This document shows, piece by piece, positions 1 through 12,332 of a DNA stretch of 64,000 nucleotides; the stretch's first letter is position 1, and each line of letters opens with the position of its first letter. Below the pieces are notes generated by a model. The model made no database searches. It was not told where the DNA came from and saw only the letters and a program-made list of their open reading frames with translations. The stretch spans positions 5,461,001 through 5,525,000 of the forward strand of contig JAPTOF010000020.1 of the NCBI GenBank assembly GCA_028554755.1, read 5' to 3'. Made by a program: the position numbers and the translations under genes. This DNA comes from Cordia subcordata (taxonomy: Eukaryota > Streptophyta > Magnoliopsida > Boraginales > Cordiaceae).

Positions 1-1105
1 TTTTCTTAGACTCGTACTTCCCTGAAGTCATGGCTATTCCACCCGTAGTAAATCCATTTTCCTTAGCTGACTCCTTCCTTAACTCTGTTTTATAACCTTT
101 AATTCTAAAACCTTTCCTCATTTCAGCACCAGACTCTTCATATTTCGCTCCAGCACTAGTTTTAGATGTCCTGCATTCCCAGTAAGCAGCATATTTTCGA
201 ACCCCATCAACAGAAACATCTGATTCACCCTTTGTAGCCTCACCTAAGAAATACCCCGAATCAGAATTCTCTTGTTGAACTATCTCAGCGTCCAAACCAC
301 TACAATGCAACTTCCTATCTCCTATTTCCTTCATTTTAGGATTTTCATCTTGATTATGGACACAATTCAGACCTTCCTTCCTACCGATTATCATGTCAAT
401 AGATGAAGATTTAGTCTCTAAAACAACTGAATTGTTGTCAGAAGACTCTACAACTGAATTAACACCACCTCTAGTTCCAGAATCCCTAGACAACATCATC
501 AAAGATAAAGCTACTTCCTCTTGTTCTAGCTCATCAATTTCAGAAACAGATGATGAAGCATTATTAGCCATTGAGAAAGATGAAGATTTAATAATAATTG
601 TCTTGTACCTCTTAGTCTTTGATCTGCTCCTAAGCTTTCTGTCCTCAACTTCAGTGTTTGAATGGCTGTCCATCACTAGCTTCTGGTTCTCACTAGTCCA
701 TGAATGATCATCTTTTGAGCTTCTCTCTTTCTCTGAATGGCAAGCCATGTGACCACAAAGAGCTTTCAAAGACTGAAACACTTTCCCACATTGCTTACAG
801 ATTTTCTCTTGTGGCAAAGGCAAGTTTTGATCAGCAGCCCTCCATGTCTTCCTGGGGTTCTCTCTAAGGCCATAACCAGGACTCTGCTCACCAAATTGTT
901 CAACCTTTGATTGTTCTTCAATGGAAAATTTTCCTCCACAATCAAGCAAAGATGACATCTTTTTCGAGTTTGGTTCAAACTTTTCCTCTGATTCAGCTGA
1001 ATTTGCTAACACATGAGACCTCATGTGACCCCCTAGTGATTTCCCACATGGGTACTTCTTGTTGCACAACTTGCAAACATACTTCAATTCTTGATCTTCT
1101 TCCAT
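1..1105 (-). CDS. ZAT-type C2H2 zinc-finger transcription factor, N-terminal part
   Basis: An open frame runs from an ATG at 1105 (protein begins MEEDQELKYVC) to the left edge, about 368 codons with no stop and no intron, so the C-terminus is missing. Two C2H2 fingers are visible. Finger 1 is at about residues 9-31 (CKLCNKK, then SLGGHMRSH). Finger 2 is at about residues 95-117 (CKQCGKVF, then ALCGHMACH). Both carry a variant of the plant QALGGH DNA-contact helix, KSLGGH and KALCGH. A leucine-rich L-box-like segment, ALSLMMLSRD, follows after a serine- and acid-rich stretch. Fingers far apart plus an L-box are the layout of the Arabidopsis ZAT1/4/9 group, nuclear repressor-type factors, whose last two QALGGH fingers would lie beyond the window edge. 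Target genes cannot be read from the sequence. Family assignment is firm; the exact orthologue is not. Confidence 0.88.
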   Translation of the reverse strand, partial: MEEDQELKYVCKLCNKKYPCGKSLGGHMRSHVLANSAESEEKFEPNSKKMSSLLDCGGKFSIEEQSKVEQFGEQSPGYGLRENPRKTWRAADQNLPLPQEKICKQCGKVFQSLKALCGHMACHSEKERSSKDDHSWTSENQKLVMDSHSNTEVEDRKLRSRSKTKRYKTIIIKSSSFSMANNASSSVSEIDELEQEEVALSLMMLSRDSGTRGGVNSVVESSDNNSVVLETKSSSIDMIIGRKEGLNCVHNQDENPKMKEIGDRKLHCSGLDAEIVQQENSDSGYFLGEATKGESDVSVDGVRKYAAYWECRTSKTSAGAKYEESGAEMRKGFRIKGYKTELRKESAKENGFTTGGIAMTSGKYESKK

Positions 1106-1879
1106 TTGAATGATTTGACTGATACTAACCCAATAAACAAAGAACAAAAGGAAAAAGCCCCTAACAGTGAAAACAAGATCAACAACCAATCAGTGAGCTC
1201 AAACAATGCAAAAAATGCTGCATTTCTTGATGTTGTGCTAAGGAAACTCCCTAGTGGTTGAGCAATAAAGGGACCCAAAAGAAACAGACCAGATCAGAAG
1301 CAAAAAGATAAAAGCAAAAAGCCAAAAACAAATAAGTTGAAAAGCTCAGATTTGGCACATGTGCGGTTGGACAATGGACACAAATCACAAGGACTGTATC
1401 TTAGCTTAGCTACTGCACAACTTATACTTTGTTGAGGGATACAAAGAGGATCAAAAAGCAAAAAACTGGTCAGATGTGACAGTTTTTTTGTGAAGCAAAA
1501 GATCACACCCCCACAAAAGAAGCAGACTCTTTAAATTCCCATAGCTAATGTTAAAGAAAACTCACTCCTCCCACATTAAACACACCATATTTAATGTTTC
1601 ACTAGTAACAAAAATCCCTTAAAAGAATTAATAATATTATATGGTAATTTTAAAAAAAAGTTTCAAACTTTTGAAAAGATTTGTAGCACCCTCATGATGG
1701 CCATGAACTAATAAGGCTATAAAGATTAAAAGAGGGCTAAAAAGAAACTTCAAAACAGAAACCAAAGACTGTTTCCTCCCTATGTGTATAAACACAACTT
1801 TCTCTCTCTTGTTTTTTCACTCTCTCTTTTGTTTTTGTGTTGTAGTTGGAAGAGAGTTCCATGCATGGAGGGCAAATAT

Positions 1880-1909
1880 GAGAGAGAGAGAGAGACAGAG
1901 AGAGAGAGA
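1880..1909. repeat. (GA)n / (CT)n microsatellite
   Basis: Thirty bases of alternating GA broken by a single C. On the minus strand this is a CT-rich tract about 780 bp upstream of the zinc-finger ATG, the kind of pyrimidine tract common in plant promoters and leaders. Function is inferred only. Confidence 0.8.
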
Positions 1910-3370
1910 AAACAAAAAGATGGGCAGCACGTGTACTTATGAGAGAATAGTTCGTTGGTTCCAAACCCAACGGCCAAGATCTGTTGGATTATAATCTGAG
2001 GATGTTCACAAAAAGCTGTATTTTTGTGTTTGTGGGAAATTAAAGATTGTGAAAAAAAGTACAAGTCTTTGGTGTTTGGAGTTGAAGGAACAATGCCAAG
2101 TTGGACTAAGACTTTATGATAGACTGACATTTGGCATAGCAAACTTTTTTGATGCCCCTTGCGTGTTATTAATTTTTCAATTTATAATAATTTTATTATC
2201 GTGTATTATTAGTTTTTAAATTTTTGTTATTTTACTTAAGAAAGTTTTGGGTCTTCAGGCGTAATTGTTTTTTGAACTTACCCTTTTGCCCCTCCAATCT
2301 AACAAACTGATAGTATTTACTTTTTCATTTTTTTCGTGTTAGTTTTTTTTCATTACTAAAAATAAAGTTTACATGGACCCATTTTTTAAGGTTGCGCACT
2401 TGGTACTAGACTACTCTTGGTAGAATTGATTTGTTGATTTCCATTTTTAGGAGAGTTGTTGGAGCTTTGAATATGTTTCGATTTTTGTACTATTTCAAAT
2501 CTGTTATGACGTGACAAAACGATTTTAAGATTAAGATAGAGTCTTATTTATTGTTATGTATACTAAACATGAAAGGAAATGAATTTTGGAATTATCTTCA
2601 TATAAATGGAAATATTGTAATTTCAAATTAAGTTTTATTTTAATAAGTAATGTCGACAATAACATTATGGTTCATTAATTGAAAGACTTTTGATAAATCC
2701 CACTAAACAGAACCGACAAGAAAAACGTTGCGATTCCATTAGCTGTGCATAGACTTGGCAAATTAATAGTAGCCACAAGTTTATTGCTTTGTATGGCAGG
2801 TGAAAAAACCATTCTTATGAAGATCTATTATCATGAATTGAGTAATTAAAGGAAATGAGAGGTATCATTGCAGTGGAATATGAGAGAGGCTAAAATGTGA
2901 CGTGTTGGATCTGAAAATATCTTTATGGTTTCACTAATTTCCTTGCTGGCATCATTTGCAATTATGGATTTTTATGCATCCCTTCATACCCTAAAAAAGC
3001 TTTCATTTTGACATATCAGATTTGACCACTTCCAAGCCTATGTTTGAAGTACCCCATTACCGAGGAGAATAAAGGCCAAATTCTAAGCTAAAAATCATAT
3101 TTGGACGTGTCATTGGCCTGATATTACACGATATTATCATTATCACGTGTCATTAATTTTTTTAACGTTTCATGATAAATTTTTAATTGATAGCATTAAA
3201 ATTACTATTGGACAGTTACTTATATTGGCCAAGTCAAATCATGTACTATGAATCTGCTTGTCTCCTTCCTTTATCCACTACTTTCACGAGTTTTTCTCGG
3301 TGAAGCTCATCTGTTGAAAACAAACTGAGAAAAGCTTGGATCACAAGAACTGAATTGGAATGAGTTAGGC

Positions 3371-3660
3371 GTTAGAAATATAAGCTTGGGATACGAAATT
3401 TCCACTGTGTTCGAAATTTGAGAAGGGTCGAACTCAACGTAGAAAATTGCGTCTTTTTCCTTTTATGTTTAAGCAATTATCCAGTTGAATTAGATTTTAT
3501 GAGAATCAGCAAAACACTATTAGAAATATAAGTTCGGGGTATAAAATTTTTGCTGTGTTCGAAATTTGAAAATAGTGTAACTCGATATAAAAAATTGTTT
3601 TTTTTAATATGTTCAAACAATTATCGAGTTGAATTAAGTTTCTTGAGAATCAGCAAACCA
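3371..3660. repeat. Two-copy degenerate tandem duplication, unit ~146 bp
   Basis: The segment from 3372 (TTAGAAATATAAG) to about 3515 is repeated from 3520 to about 3660. Matching landmarks occur in the same order: GTGTTCGAAATTTG, AAAATTG, CAATTATC, GTTGAATTA, and GAGAATCAGCAAA at 3501 and 3645. The copies differ by many substitutions, so the duplication is old. No coding content is seen. Confidence 0.75.
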
Positions 3661-5383
3661 CTAGTAAGCAGTGAGGGTTGAATAAGGTAAAAAGTAATTC
3701 AGCCATCCACCTTTAATGGCCATTTAGGAAAAAAAAAGGACTGTTTTCTGGTTTCAAAGCAACATGTCCCATATGTTTTGCACTAACCTTTCTTCATGGT
3801 TTTGGTATTCAATAGTTGACTAGCCTAATCAGAATCATTAATTCAAGCTGACTCAGATTCATATTCTAAACAGTTACATAGATTAAAATCGAATCAAACT
3901 TTATCTTATTAAGTAGGGTCGGTTATATGAATTTAATGATACTACTTATTATTCTGATGTCTCAAACTTAACAGAGAACTCGACTTTTTTTTTTATTTTT
4001 AGTTGTCAGTAATCTAAAGCTTTCCTCTATAATCGAAGTGCTTGACTCCAAAAAACTGTTGAGTTAATTTAGATTTAATTTTTCCAGCGTAAAGGAGGAG
4101 GACAAAAGAAAGAAGAAAGAAGAAGAATTAGCTAACCTAGCTGGCAAAGTATTGCTCTTGCCTGGTTGTTGGTAGCTTATTTTGAGTTTCAATACAACAA
4201 ATTGCTGGCCCATTACTTAGCCTTTCTCTAGATATAGATATATTGTTTCTCTACCAATACCATGAGCTTTAAGATGTTGACTATTGTTATAATACGTAGA
4301 TTTGGATCATCATATAACATATAATGTTATGAAAAAGATCTAATAGTGATAAATATTCAGATCATTTTATCTTTACGAATAATTTACAAATTATTAAACT
4401 TTTCACAAAAAAATTTACGCCGTCATTCGTAATAGTTATTCTTTTTTTGTTTTACCTAGACTTGTCATGAAAACAATTAAAAAAAATTAGAATCTACATC
4501 AGCCTTGTCTTTTCCATTTATTGGCCAAAAATGTCAACCTCGTCAAAAGAGGACAAGTGTGATTAGAAGTACCGAATTTTTTTTGTAACGTTGCGATAGT
4601 GATGAACTAATAAAAACATGAACAGTTCATCATTGCTTAATCACTTCGTAACGTTATATGTTAAGAAGGGGCCAAATCCAGAAGCAAAAATTTGGCCTGC
4701 ATTTTGCAGCATGACAAAGGAAGCTTCCATTTAGAAATGTATTGAACTGAATGAAATATGCAAATGATAAAAAATGGTCAAGGCTAAGAGAATGAGAGCC
4801 AATGGAATTCAATTTCAATAAATAAAAAACAAGTTTGCTGATGAATTAACATCCTCCTATGTTTGGAACAAGTGCGGAACACATATAACAAAACTGTAAA
4901 TTTTCTCTTGTATAACATGGAAAAAGAAAAAGAACCACCTCTTACATGGGTTAAAATTGTGGAGAGCAATTATCCATGGCAATTGAAAAGTTCCCTAAGA
5001 AAGAGAGAAGGTAAAAATGAACCCAATGGAAAGAGAGCTGGCTAAGACTATCTACACTCTTGAAATGCTTTGCTCTTTGCCCTCTTTCTCTTTTACGGGC
5101 CAGACACCAAAAACTGAAAAATCACAAAAAAATTTATATACATGGGAAAACACCCTAGGTCAGACGCCATCCGAAGTTTACTTCCTCGTGGAAATGGTTT
5201 TGATGAAACATGCAGAATAAATACCGTAGGCGAAGACTTCCTGAAGCCAGCAGCTAGTTTTTGAATTGACTTAGTTATGACCGGAAGGCCAAGAGCTAAT
5301 TATTGAGACTCTGGACTATCCGCACACATACTTCTGTCCCAAGCACATGGTCCAAAAATCGCCCCAACCATGTTTTATGTGGC

Positions 5384-7422
5384 TCACTTGCTCTTCCAAG
5401 TACATGGACCAAAAATCTCCTCAATCATGTTGCAGGTTGGCAAAAGATCAATACCCTTGGTGTGACTTGTCAGGTAAGTGTCATCCCACCCCTTGGCATC
5501 ACAAGCCTCAAATACAAATCCAGAGCGCAAACCCTCACTTGACCCATTATCTTTCCCGTCTGGGCAGTCTGGAAGTTCACTTTTAAGTCCATTCGCCCCA
5601 ATTATAGCCCCCTCAGCTGAAATAGATGAGGCCATCAGAAAGGGATGTTTCTCATCATGACCTCTGTAGCTGCTCAAAACCTTGCCCCTGTTATTAGCTC
5701 TGGAGTCAAATCCAGAGTCTCCTTTTGACTCTGGTTGTGGTGAGAGCTGCTCCCCCTGATCAACCTTCTCAGGAGCATCTGGTCCATTGATTCCAACATC
5801 ACCATCGCCATCATCGTCATCACTGCCATCATCATCACCGTCAGTTTCATCCTCATCGTTTTCATTGATTTCATTAGACACACCAAAATTTTGCTCTGCT
5901 TGAAGACCTTCATCATCAAAACTCTCAACTAAAGAATCATCTTCTTCTTCTTCTTCTTCTTCACCGACTCCAGTGTGTCTTCCATCTCCCTGCCACTCGT
6001 CATCGTCACTGTCGATATCCAAGAAATCATGCCTATTTTGAACTGCCCTTCTTCGAAGTATAAAGACGTTAAAGTAATAAGAGATGAGTTCCATCTTTGT
6101 CCGAGATGGGAATCCAGCTGAGAGATACTTCCAGAAGTTCTTGCCAAGTGAGACAGGATTAAAGTAGATGACTTCATGAAAAACTCGTTCTTCCTCCTCT
6201 GTCCACCTAACGGCTACCTCCTCACCCATATCAAGGAAACCCAAGTCAGCAAACTTCTCTTCCCCTAAATTTTCTCTTAATCTTTCTCGAGCTTCGCTAA
6301 CATGCTGTCGCACACATCTGATGGAACCTTTATCTAAGCAATCACAATCTGCTCTGCCAGAGCCAATTTTGACATCATGACTGGATGAAAGTGAATCAGG
6401 CATTAGAATGATAGATGTTCCCACCCACTTTTGCACACTGTCATCATCAGTTATATAATTGGAGCTCAAAGAGTCTTTCCTAACAGCATTAGGGTCCAAT
6501 TCCGGTATATCAGCTTGATGGTCTGGCCCAATAGGAATTTCTTTCCGAGGAGAACTATTGAACAAGTATGTATAGGCATCCTCAAACTGGATGGGGGGGC
6601 GCCTTGGGATGTTGAATTCAAAGTCTGGATAAAGAGGCAAAAAATATGGCCTGCCATTCCCAGCTTCTTCCTCACTGCTGCTGCTGCTAACCAATGACAA
6701 GGCTGCACTAGTCTCTAACTCCTTGTCAGCTTTATCATCTCCAAGTTCCCCTCCAAAATCAGGTTCACATACTAAACCCTTAACATCACCTATAGCATAA
6801 CCCCATAAAAAAGAAAAAAATGTCATCAGTTACTCAATGCAAAACAAATAATTGCATTAGGCTGGCAACAAGAAACCATTGCGAAATCCCTATATAATAT
6901 TCTTGATGCTTTCAGCCAAGTAGAGATCATTCTTCAAGTACAAAACCAGCTAAAATCCTTTAGGAAAAACTGAAAATATAAACAATCTTTTTAAAATGAA
7001 ACAAACAAGTACTTGAAGAGGGTGGATATGATTGCATTAGGGTGACAAGAAGGTATATTCAGGTGTGCCACAATAACTACATTGCTAAATCCCTGTACAA
7101 TATCCTTAACATTGATGATTTCAGCTGAGAAGAGATCATTTTCAAGTACAAACCAGCTAAACTCCTTTACAATAAACTGAAATTATAAACAATCTTTTTA
7201 AGATGAAAGAAACAAGTACTAATATAATGATGTGAACAGACTCTTTGCAAGTTAAATCATGTTATTGCATGCCTTACCAGAAATAGCAACTTTTTCAGAT
7301 GCTTCATGCAGAGAAATATCCTCCGGAATTGAAGTGGGCTTATATATGCCATCTTGTTGTTTTGTTTGCTTAAATGAAAGCTCCTGAATTGCTTCCTCAT
7401 CGAAGGGTCGTTTGACTCCCAT
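5384..7422 (-). CDS. ELM2/SANT (MYB-like) domain chromatin protein
   Basis: Two coding exons: 7422-7278 (ATG, begins MGVKRPFDEEAIQEL) and 6789-5384 (stop), joined by a GT-AG intron in matching phase (G|GT), giving 516 aa. The N-terminal half has the plant ELM2-like segment (PYFLPLYPDFEFNIPRRPP, then IPIGPDHQADIPEL, about residues 84-145). A SANT/MYB-like fold follows at about residues 240-295 (VRWTEEEERVFHEVIYFNPV, then GFPSRTKMELISYYFNVFIL). After it comes a strongly acidic stretch with a run of eight Glu coded by GAA/GAG repeats. The C-terminus ends in the family-typical EEIFGPCTWKSK. ELM2-SANT proteins usually act in nuclear histone-deacetylase-type complexes; that role is from family knowledge, not seen here. 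Closest Arabidopsis relatives from memory are AT1G26580 and AT1G13880. The acceptor before the ATG at 7430 shows that a further 5' UTR exon exists upstream. Confidence 0.9.
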
Positions 7423-7429
7423 CTTTTTA

Positions 7430-8640
7430 CTGCAAGGACAGCAAATTAATTATAAGACACACAAAAATTCTTATCAAAATCAAAAACCAAACCATGTCTT
7501 ATCTCACTAAGTGGAGTGAACTATAGCACAAATAGTACACCCCTTAAAAATTTGAGATGGATAAATTGAATAGTTGGAAGTAATATTTATGAAAAATCAT
7601 GAAATAAATCATCTAGTACACATAAGAAAAGTAAGAATAGACTTCAATACAACATACATGCTGCTGAATTATAATGTATGTTTATATGGGAATTCACTTG
7701 TTTTTTTTTTCATATTACAAATCACAGCAGTAAAAGTATAGCTGAAACATTCATCTAGTTTATGTACCGTACTACATTTTAGTGAATACCAATGTAATCA
7801 ACAGCTCAGTTAACATCAAACAGTTTAAATTTAAATTTATGACAAATAATAAAAAAATTAAAAACACTCTCTCATATACATGCACATGTGCAAATGCAAA
7901 TAAATGTAACATTATAAAAAGCAGCACAATGAATATTAACCAAAAAATGAGTATTTGTTATTAAGTTTTCCTAAGACACAAATCTTTTATGAAAATAAAT
8001 TTGTTTTATAAATATCTTTTAATAAAAACCCGAATTTAAAAAATAAAAATATTTTTTAATCAAGGAGTTCACGAGCCTTTACAAACTTGTGTCCCCAAGC
8101 AAATATTATAATTTGTTACAAGCTAAATTAGACAAAATAACGAAAAGCCCCAAATCTTTCGAAACCCTAACCCTAGCTTCACAAATCTACAAAATTAGCC
8201 CAATAGAAACACTCAATTAGACGTCAAAACTGAATTAATAATGAAACTCACCAATCCCCTAAACGAATTTTACAAATCCAAGACCGATTTGAGAGGTACA
8301 ACCTCGAAACCCTAGCTCCAAAAATCGATTAACAAAATTCCACAGCTTTAGATCCAACAAGCATAGGGAAACTAAAATCTATGACAAGACGATGATAATT
8401 ACACAAAAGAATCAATGAATTTGAGGATTAATATGTGCAGATCTTGATTTTCAAGGTGAAAACCTAGAATATCGAAAACTCAATGAAATCGGATCGGAAA
8501 AAGTATCAATCGATAGAGAATGAAGAGAATTAGACGAATCGAACGTTGAATTGAAGATTGAGTCGAGAAATTTGGTGTGAATTGGGGGGATCTATTTGAG
8601 AGGGTAGGGATTTCGATTTGACGCGATGAGTAAAAAGAGG
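7430..8640 (-). other. Leader intron and upstream region of the ELM2 gene
   Basis: On the minus strand an acceptor (CTTGCAG) sits just upstream of the start-codon exon, at 7430. A good donor, ATTG followed by GTGAGT, ends a candidate leader exon at 8252, implying a ~0.8 kb AT-rich leader intron. The GC content rises near 8500-8800, consistent with the promoter and transcription start. No protein gene is supported here; the long minus-strand frame at 8530-8889 looks like chance. Confidence 0.45.
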
Positions 8641-9424
8641 GGTACGGTTCGAGAGTACAAGTAGAGGTAGAGGATGGAGCGGTCTGAGATGGGAAGAAAC
8701 CCGGTTCGGAAAAAACACGTGGGAAAATAATGAACCGGAACGCGTCAGGGAAAGTGTTGGTTTTTTGATTGGATTAAGGTTGTTTCGTGTGCACGTGCAG
8801 TGACGGATCAGGAGCTGTTGGAATATTTCCGGACAAGTGGGTCCCTTGTCAGTGCGTTTTTTATTTATTGTCTTTTTCCTTTTTTCCATTTTTTGGGTGA
8901 AATTTTATTAATTGTGTTTCGAGTTAATCATGAAATCATAGCTTTATAAGTAAGAATTTAATAGTTATTAATATTGTCATCTCATAATTGAGTTAATTAT
9001 GTCTATCAACATTGTAAAATTATAAACATATGTATTCCTTGATTGGTAAAGTTGTATGCCCTTTTCTTAAAATATCATAAATTCATCTTTAAATAATATT
9101 GTACTGAATTTATCAATAGTTAAAAATCTGATTAGACAATAATTATTACCAAAAAATATAAGTTATAAGCAAAATAATATCAAATTGTTACTTAATTATT
9201 TTATCCGATCCTTGAGTGTATGACAACTTATCTTCGTACCAAGCACTAGTTTCTTTCTTTTTTTTTTTTTTGGGTCAAGTATATACACTTCATATATAAT
9301 AACCAACAAATTTTCAAAATTAGCCAATGCAAGCGGCGTCATAATCATTTTCAACAAACAAAGACAATTTTAAGGAAAAATTACAAAACCAATAAGGGGG
9401 AAGGGAGGTCCTATATAATAACTT
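8641..9424. other. Intergenic, AT-rich, no gene seen
   Basis: Between the ELM2 promoter and the RNase H-like remnant. It has poly-T and poly-A runs and no recognisable protein or RNA. Confidence 0.5.
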
Positions 9425-9755
9425 AATCTGTCAAGCGATTAGTTTGTAAAGAGACATATTTGAAAAGTGCCTAGAATTGGAGGACACGCGAGGGTGAATA
9501 TCCTAAATGATCTCAGAATAATACCAAATCATTCATATAATTGCTAGTGCATCAGATTCAATAATAAAGTTGTTACACTCACGAGCCACAACCATTGTGC
9601 AAGCCATTAGACATGCACAAGTCTCTGCTTGTGCAACAAATACACACCAAAATCTTGAGACCGCAACCATCTATAATATCTCCATTAGGATCTCGGCATA
9701 CCGCAACAACACCAGTCAATTGTGAATTATTTACAAAAGATGTATCACAATTCAG
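9425..9755 (-). pseudogene. Broken RNase H-like (RVT_3) fragment, retroelement-derived
   Basis: Read on the minus strand, one frame gives LNCDTSFVNNS, then GVVAVCRDPNGDIIDG. A second frame continues as AQAETCACLMACTMVVAREC and then FIIESDALAII before a stop. A third frame carries SSNSRHFSNMS near the end. This is the order of the plant RNase H-like domain (first Asp strand, GxGxVxRD strand, QAE helix, ESD strand, SRxxN helix) familiar from LINE polyproteins and their domesticated relatives. At least one frameshift and stops split it, so it is a dead fragment. No reverse transcriptase is recognisable next to it. Confidence 0.75.
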
Positions 9756-10864
9756 TTCGTTTTCACAGCTCGCCCCACTTCAAGAATGTCAGTGAGGAGC
9801 AAAATCATGAGCAACAATGACTGTATTCAAAATTCAGGTTTGTGTTAGCCTTTTGCTGGAAAATATTACTACTAACTAGACCTATTTTTATTCTATAATA
9901 ATTTCATTATAATTAAAGAAAATTTAATCGTCATAATAGATTCTAAGTAAATAGTTTAATGGCCAAAAATGATTTATCTTTCCTTCTCGTGTTTTTTTAT
10001 AATAGTACCCTCCATCTCACATAACATACATGTAGGGAGCCCTTTTGGCAAGAATTTTTTTTTTCTTTTCTTCTTCTTGACACGGATTGAGAAAATAGGC
10101 AATTGAATTTATTTTAATTTATCATTTATAATGACTTTTGAAATTAAAAATATGTCGATGTTCAAAATATAACTCTAAAATAAACTCTTGTACTTGAATT
10201 GGATCTCTTATTTTCCTTAGAATTAAAAGCAAAAGTATCAAGTGGGAATATCAAAAGATCTTGTGAGAAAAACCGTTTGGTCTGGCTTTTCTTTTTTTCA
10301 AAAAAAATCCATGAAAAGTACATTTTTCTGCATAAATATTCCAATTAGTTTCGGAAGGGAAAAAAGGAAGCTAAGACTCTTTCCGAAAATCAGAAATTTA
10401 AATTTTAAACGAAACACTTTTTTCATAACTTGTACGAAAAAAAAAAAAAACCTTTTTTTTTTTAAGTTTGCAACCCGCTCTCTATTATATCTTTTCATTT
10501 TTCTCTTTTTCCTTTTCTTATTCTTTGAGTTGTTATCTTCTCTTACTTTCTCCCATGACCAAGCACAACCTGCAGTCTAAAACATCTACATCCTGGATTC
10601 ACACAAAAGAAACTAAAAAGGAAAAAGATCAGCATTTCAAATTTTTTCGGCTGCAAACTAAAGATTAACATTTCAACTTATAAGCAGCATTTAAAAACAA
10701 AACAAAGAATCCAGCTGGATGTAATACAACAAAAACATAATCATCTATATCTTGAAAAACAAAGGAAAGAAAAACAGAAATCTTGAGAAGAAGTCTTTAT
10801 CATCCTTGAAACTAAAAGCTATCATCCATCAGGTGCCACTCTGTGGAACATTCTCCACATCTTC
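9756..10864. other. Intergenic and probable UGD 3' UTR
   Basis: Low-complexity A/T-rich DNA with poly-A and poly-T runs near 10270-10470. The last ~200 bp before 10865 is likely the 3' UTR of the UDP-glucose dehydrogenase gene (minus strand). The short frames at 10162-10668 look like chance. Confidence 0.5.
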
Positions 10865-12307
10865 TTATGCAATTGCAGGCATGCCCTTCAGCCATGGATC
10901 TAATGGCTTGCCAATGGAGAAGACTATGAAACCGATTTTTCGAATCTTCTCCACATCCACAATGTTTCTACCATCAAACATGAAGGCGGGCTTCTGCATA
11001 TTATCATATATTTTCTGGAAATCTAGAGTTTTGAACTCATCCCACTCTGTCAGAATGCAGACGGCGTGAGCGTCTTTTGTGGCCGTGTACGCGTCCCAGA
11101 CCACGCTAACATCCTTGAGAGCCCTAGTGCTTAAAGGTGTCACCGGAATTGGATGATCCCAGGACACCACTGGCATCGCAAGATCCTTTTGGATCTGATC
11201 TTCCGAGACCTGTGGATCGTATATGCTTAACCGCCCTTTCTCTATCAGCAGGCCTCTGCAGACGTTAATAGCAGGGGTTTCCCGTGTATCACCGGTGTCT
11301 TTCTTGAAAGCAAATCCCAAGATTGCGATTTTCTTGCCGGAGACAGTGTTGAACATTGAGGAAACCACCCTGTTGAAGAATCGGGACTTCTGGTAATCGT
11401 TCACCTTAATGACCTGTCTCCAGTAATCAGCAACCTCCGGAAGGCCATTGCATTCGCAAATGTAAACCAAGTTCAGAATATCCTTCTGGAAACACGAGCC
11501 GCCAAATCCGACACTGGAATTCAGGAACTTGGGGCCAATCCTCGAGTCCTTACCGATTGCATATGACACTTGAGTGACATTAGCACCAGTAGCCTCACAC
11601 AGAGCTGAAATGGAATTAACCGAAGATATTCTCTGGGCTAAGAAAGCATTGGCTGCAAGCTTAGAGAGCTCAGCAGACCAGAGATTCGTGCAAATGATCC
11701 GGTCTTTTGGAACCCAATGCGCGTAAACCTCTGTCAATGTCTGAACCGCCTCATTGCCCTCTGGTGTCTCGCGACCTCCAATGAGGACGCGATCAGGATT
11801 AAAAAGATCATCGATTGCAGTCCCCTCGGCTAAAAATTCAGGGTTGGATAGGATCTGGAAATTGATGCCCTTGCTGTTATGTGTCAGGATCTTCTCAATT
11901 GCCTCGGCTGTTTTCACAGGAACCGTCGATTTCTCAACAACAATCTTCCCAGACTTCGAAACATCAGCAATCATTCGAGCAGCGCTTTCCCAATAAGTCA
12001 GATCAGCAGCTTTTCCAGCTCCAAGCCCTTGAGCTTTAGTCGGAGTGTTGACAGAGACAAAAACGATATCAGCTTCCGAAACATGCTTTTCGACATCATT
12101 GCTGAAGAAGAGATTCTTCCCTCTGCATTTCTTCACCACATCCTCGAGTCCTGGCTCATAAATAGGGAGCTTATCGCTGTTCCAAGCAGCGATCCTCGCC
12201 GCAGAGATATCAACTACAACCACTTGAATTTCTGGGCACTTCTGCGCAATCACAGCCATTGTTGGCCCTCCAACATAGCCAGCTCCGATGCAGCATATTT
12301 TCACCAT
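10865..12307 (-). CDS. UGD: UDP-glucose 6-dehydrogenase
   Basis: A single uninterrupted 480-residue frame, the usual plant length. The cytosolic enzyme oxidises UDP-glucose twice with NAD+ to UDP-glucuronate, the precursor of pectin, hemicellulose and other wall sugars. Visible hallmarks: the Rossmann dinucleotide motif GAGYVG at residues 8-13; the VNTPT strand near 86-90; EKSTVP near 125-130; NPEFLAEG near 155-162; the Lys/Asn helix [10 protein letters not shown] near 213-222; the catalytic loop [10 protein letters not shown] with Cys272; and [10 protein letters not shown] in the C-terminal UDP-binding domain. The ATG at 12307 begins [13 protein letters not shown], exactly as in plant UGDs, so the start is secure. 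Coding exons are intronless, as in other plant UGDs. A CT-rich leader exon and TATA box lie 2.3 kb upstream, across a probable leader intron. Nothing suggests loss of function. Confidence 0.97.
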   Translation of the reverse strand: MVKICCIGAGYVGGPTMAVIAQKCPEIQVVVVDISAARIAAWNSDKLPIYEPGLEDVVKKCRGKNLFFSNDVEKHVSEADIVFVSVNTPTKAQGLGAGKAADLTYWESAARMIADVSKSGKIVVEKSTVPVKTAEAIEKILTHNSKGINFQILSNPEFLAEGTAIDDLFNPDRVLIGGRETPEGNEAVQTLTEVYAHWVPKDRIICTNLWSAELSKLAANAFLAQRISSVNSISALCEATGANVTQVSYAIGKDSRIGPKFLNSSVGFGGSCFQKDILNLVYICECNGLPEVADYWRQVIKVNDYQKSRFFNRVVSSMFNTVSGKKIAILGFAFKKDTGDTRETPAINVCRGLLIEKGRLSIYDPQVSEDQIQKDLAMPVVSWDHPIPVTPLSTRALKDVSVVWDAYTATKDAHAVCILTEWDEFKTLDFQKIYDNMQKPAFMFDGRNIVDVEKIRKIGFIVFSIGKPLDPWLKGMPAIA

Positions 12308-12332
12308 TTTTTTTTTTTATTATTTCAATAAC

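Larger units (their letters stand above)
1106..5383. other. Intergenic region, no gene seen
   Basis: About 4.3 kb between the start of the zinc-finger gene and the end of the ELM2 gene. Open frames are short and uninformative. The part near 1106-2000 is the probable promoter and leader of the zinc-finger gene (minus strand) and includes a GA/CT tract. The part near 5222-5383 is probably the 3' UTR of the ELM2 gene. A degenerate tandem duplication lies at 3371-3660. Confidence 0.6.

Noticed and set aside
8530..8889. 119-codon minus-strand frame near the ELM2 promoter
   Set aside because: No recognisable domain, located in the promoter/leader region, composition like the surrounding DNA.
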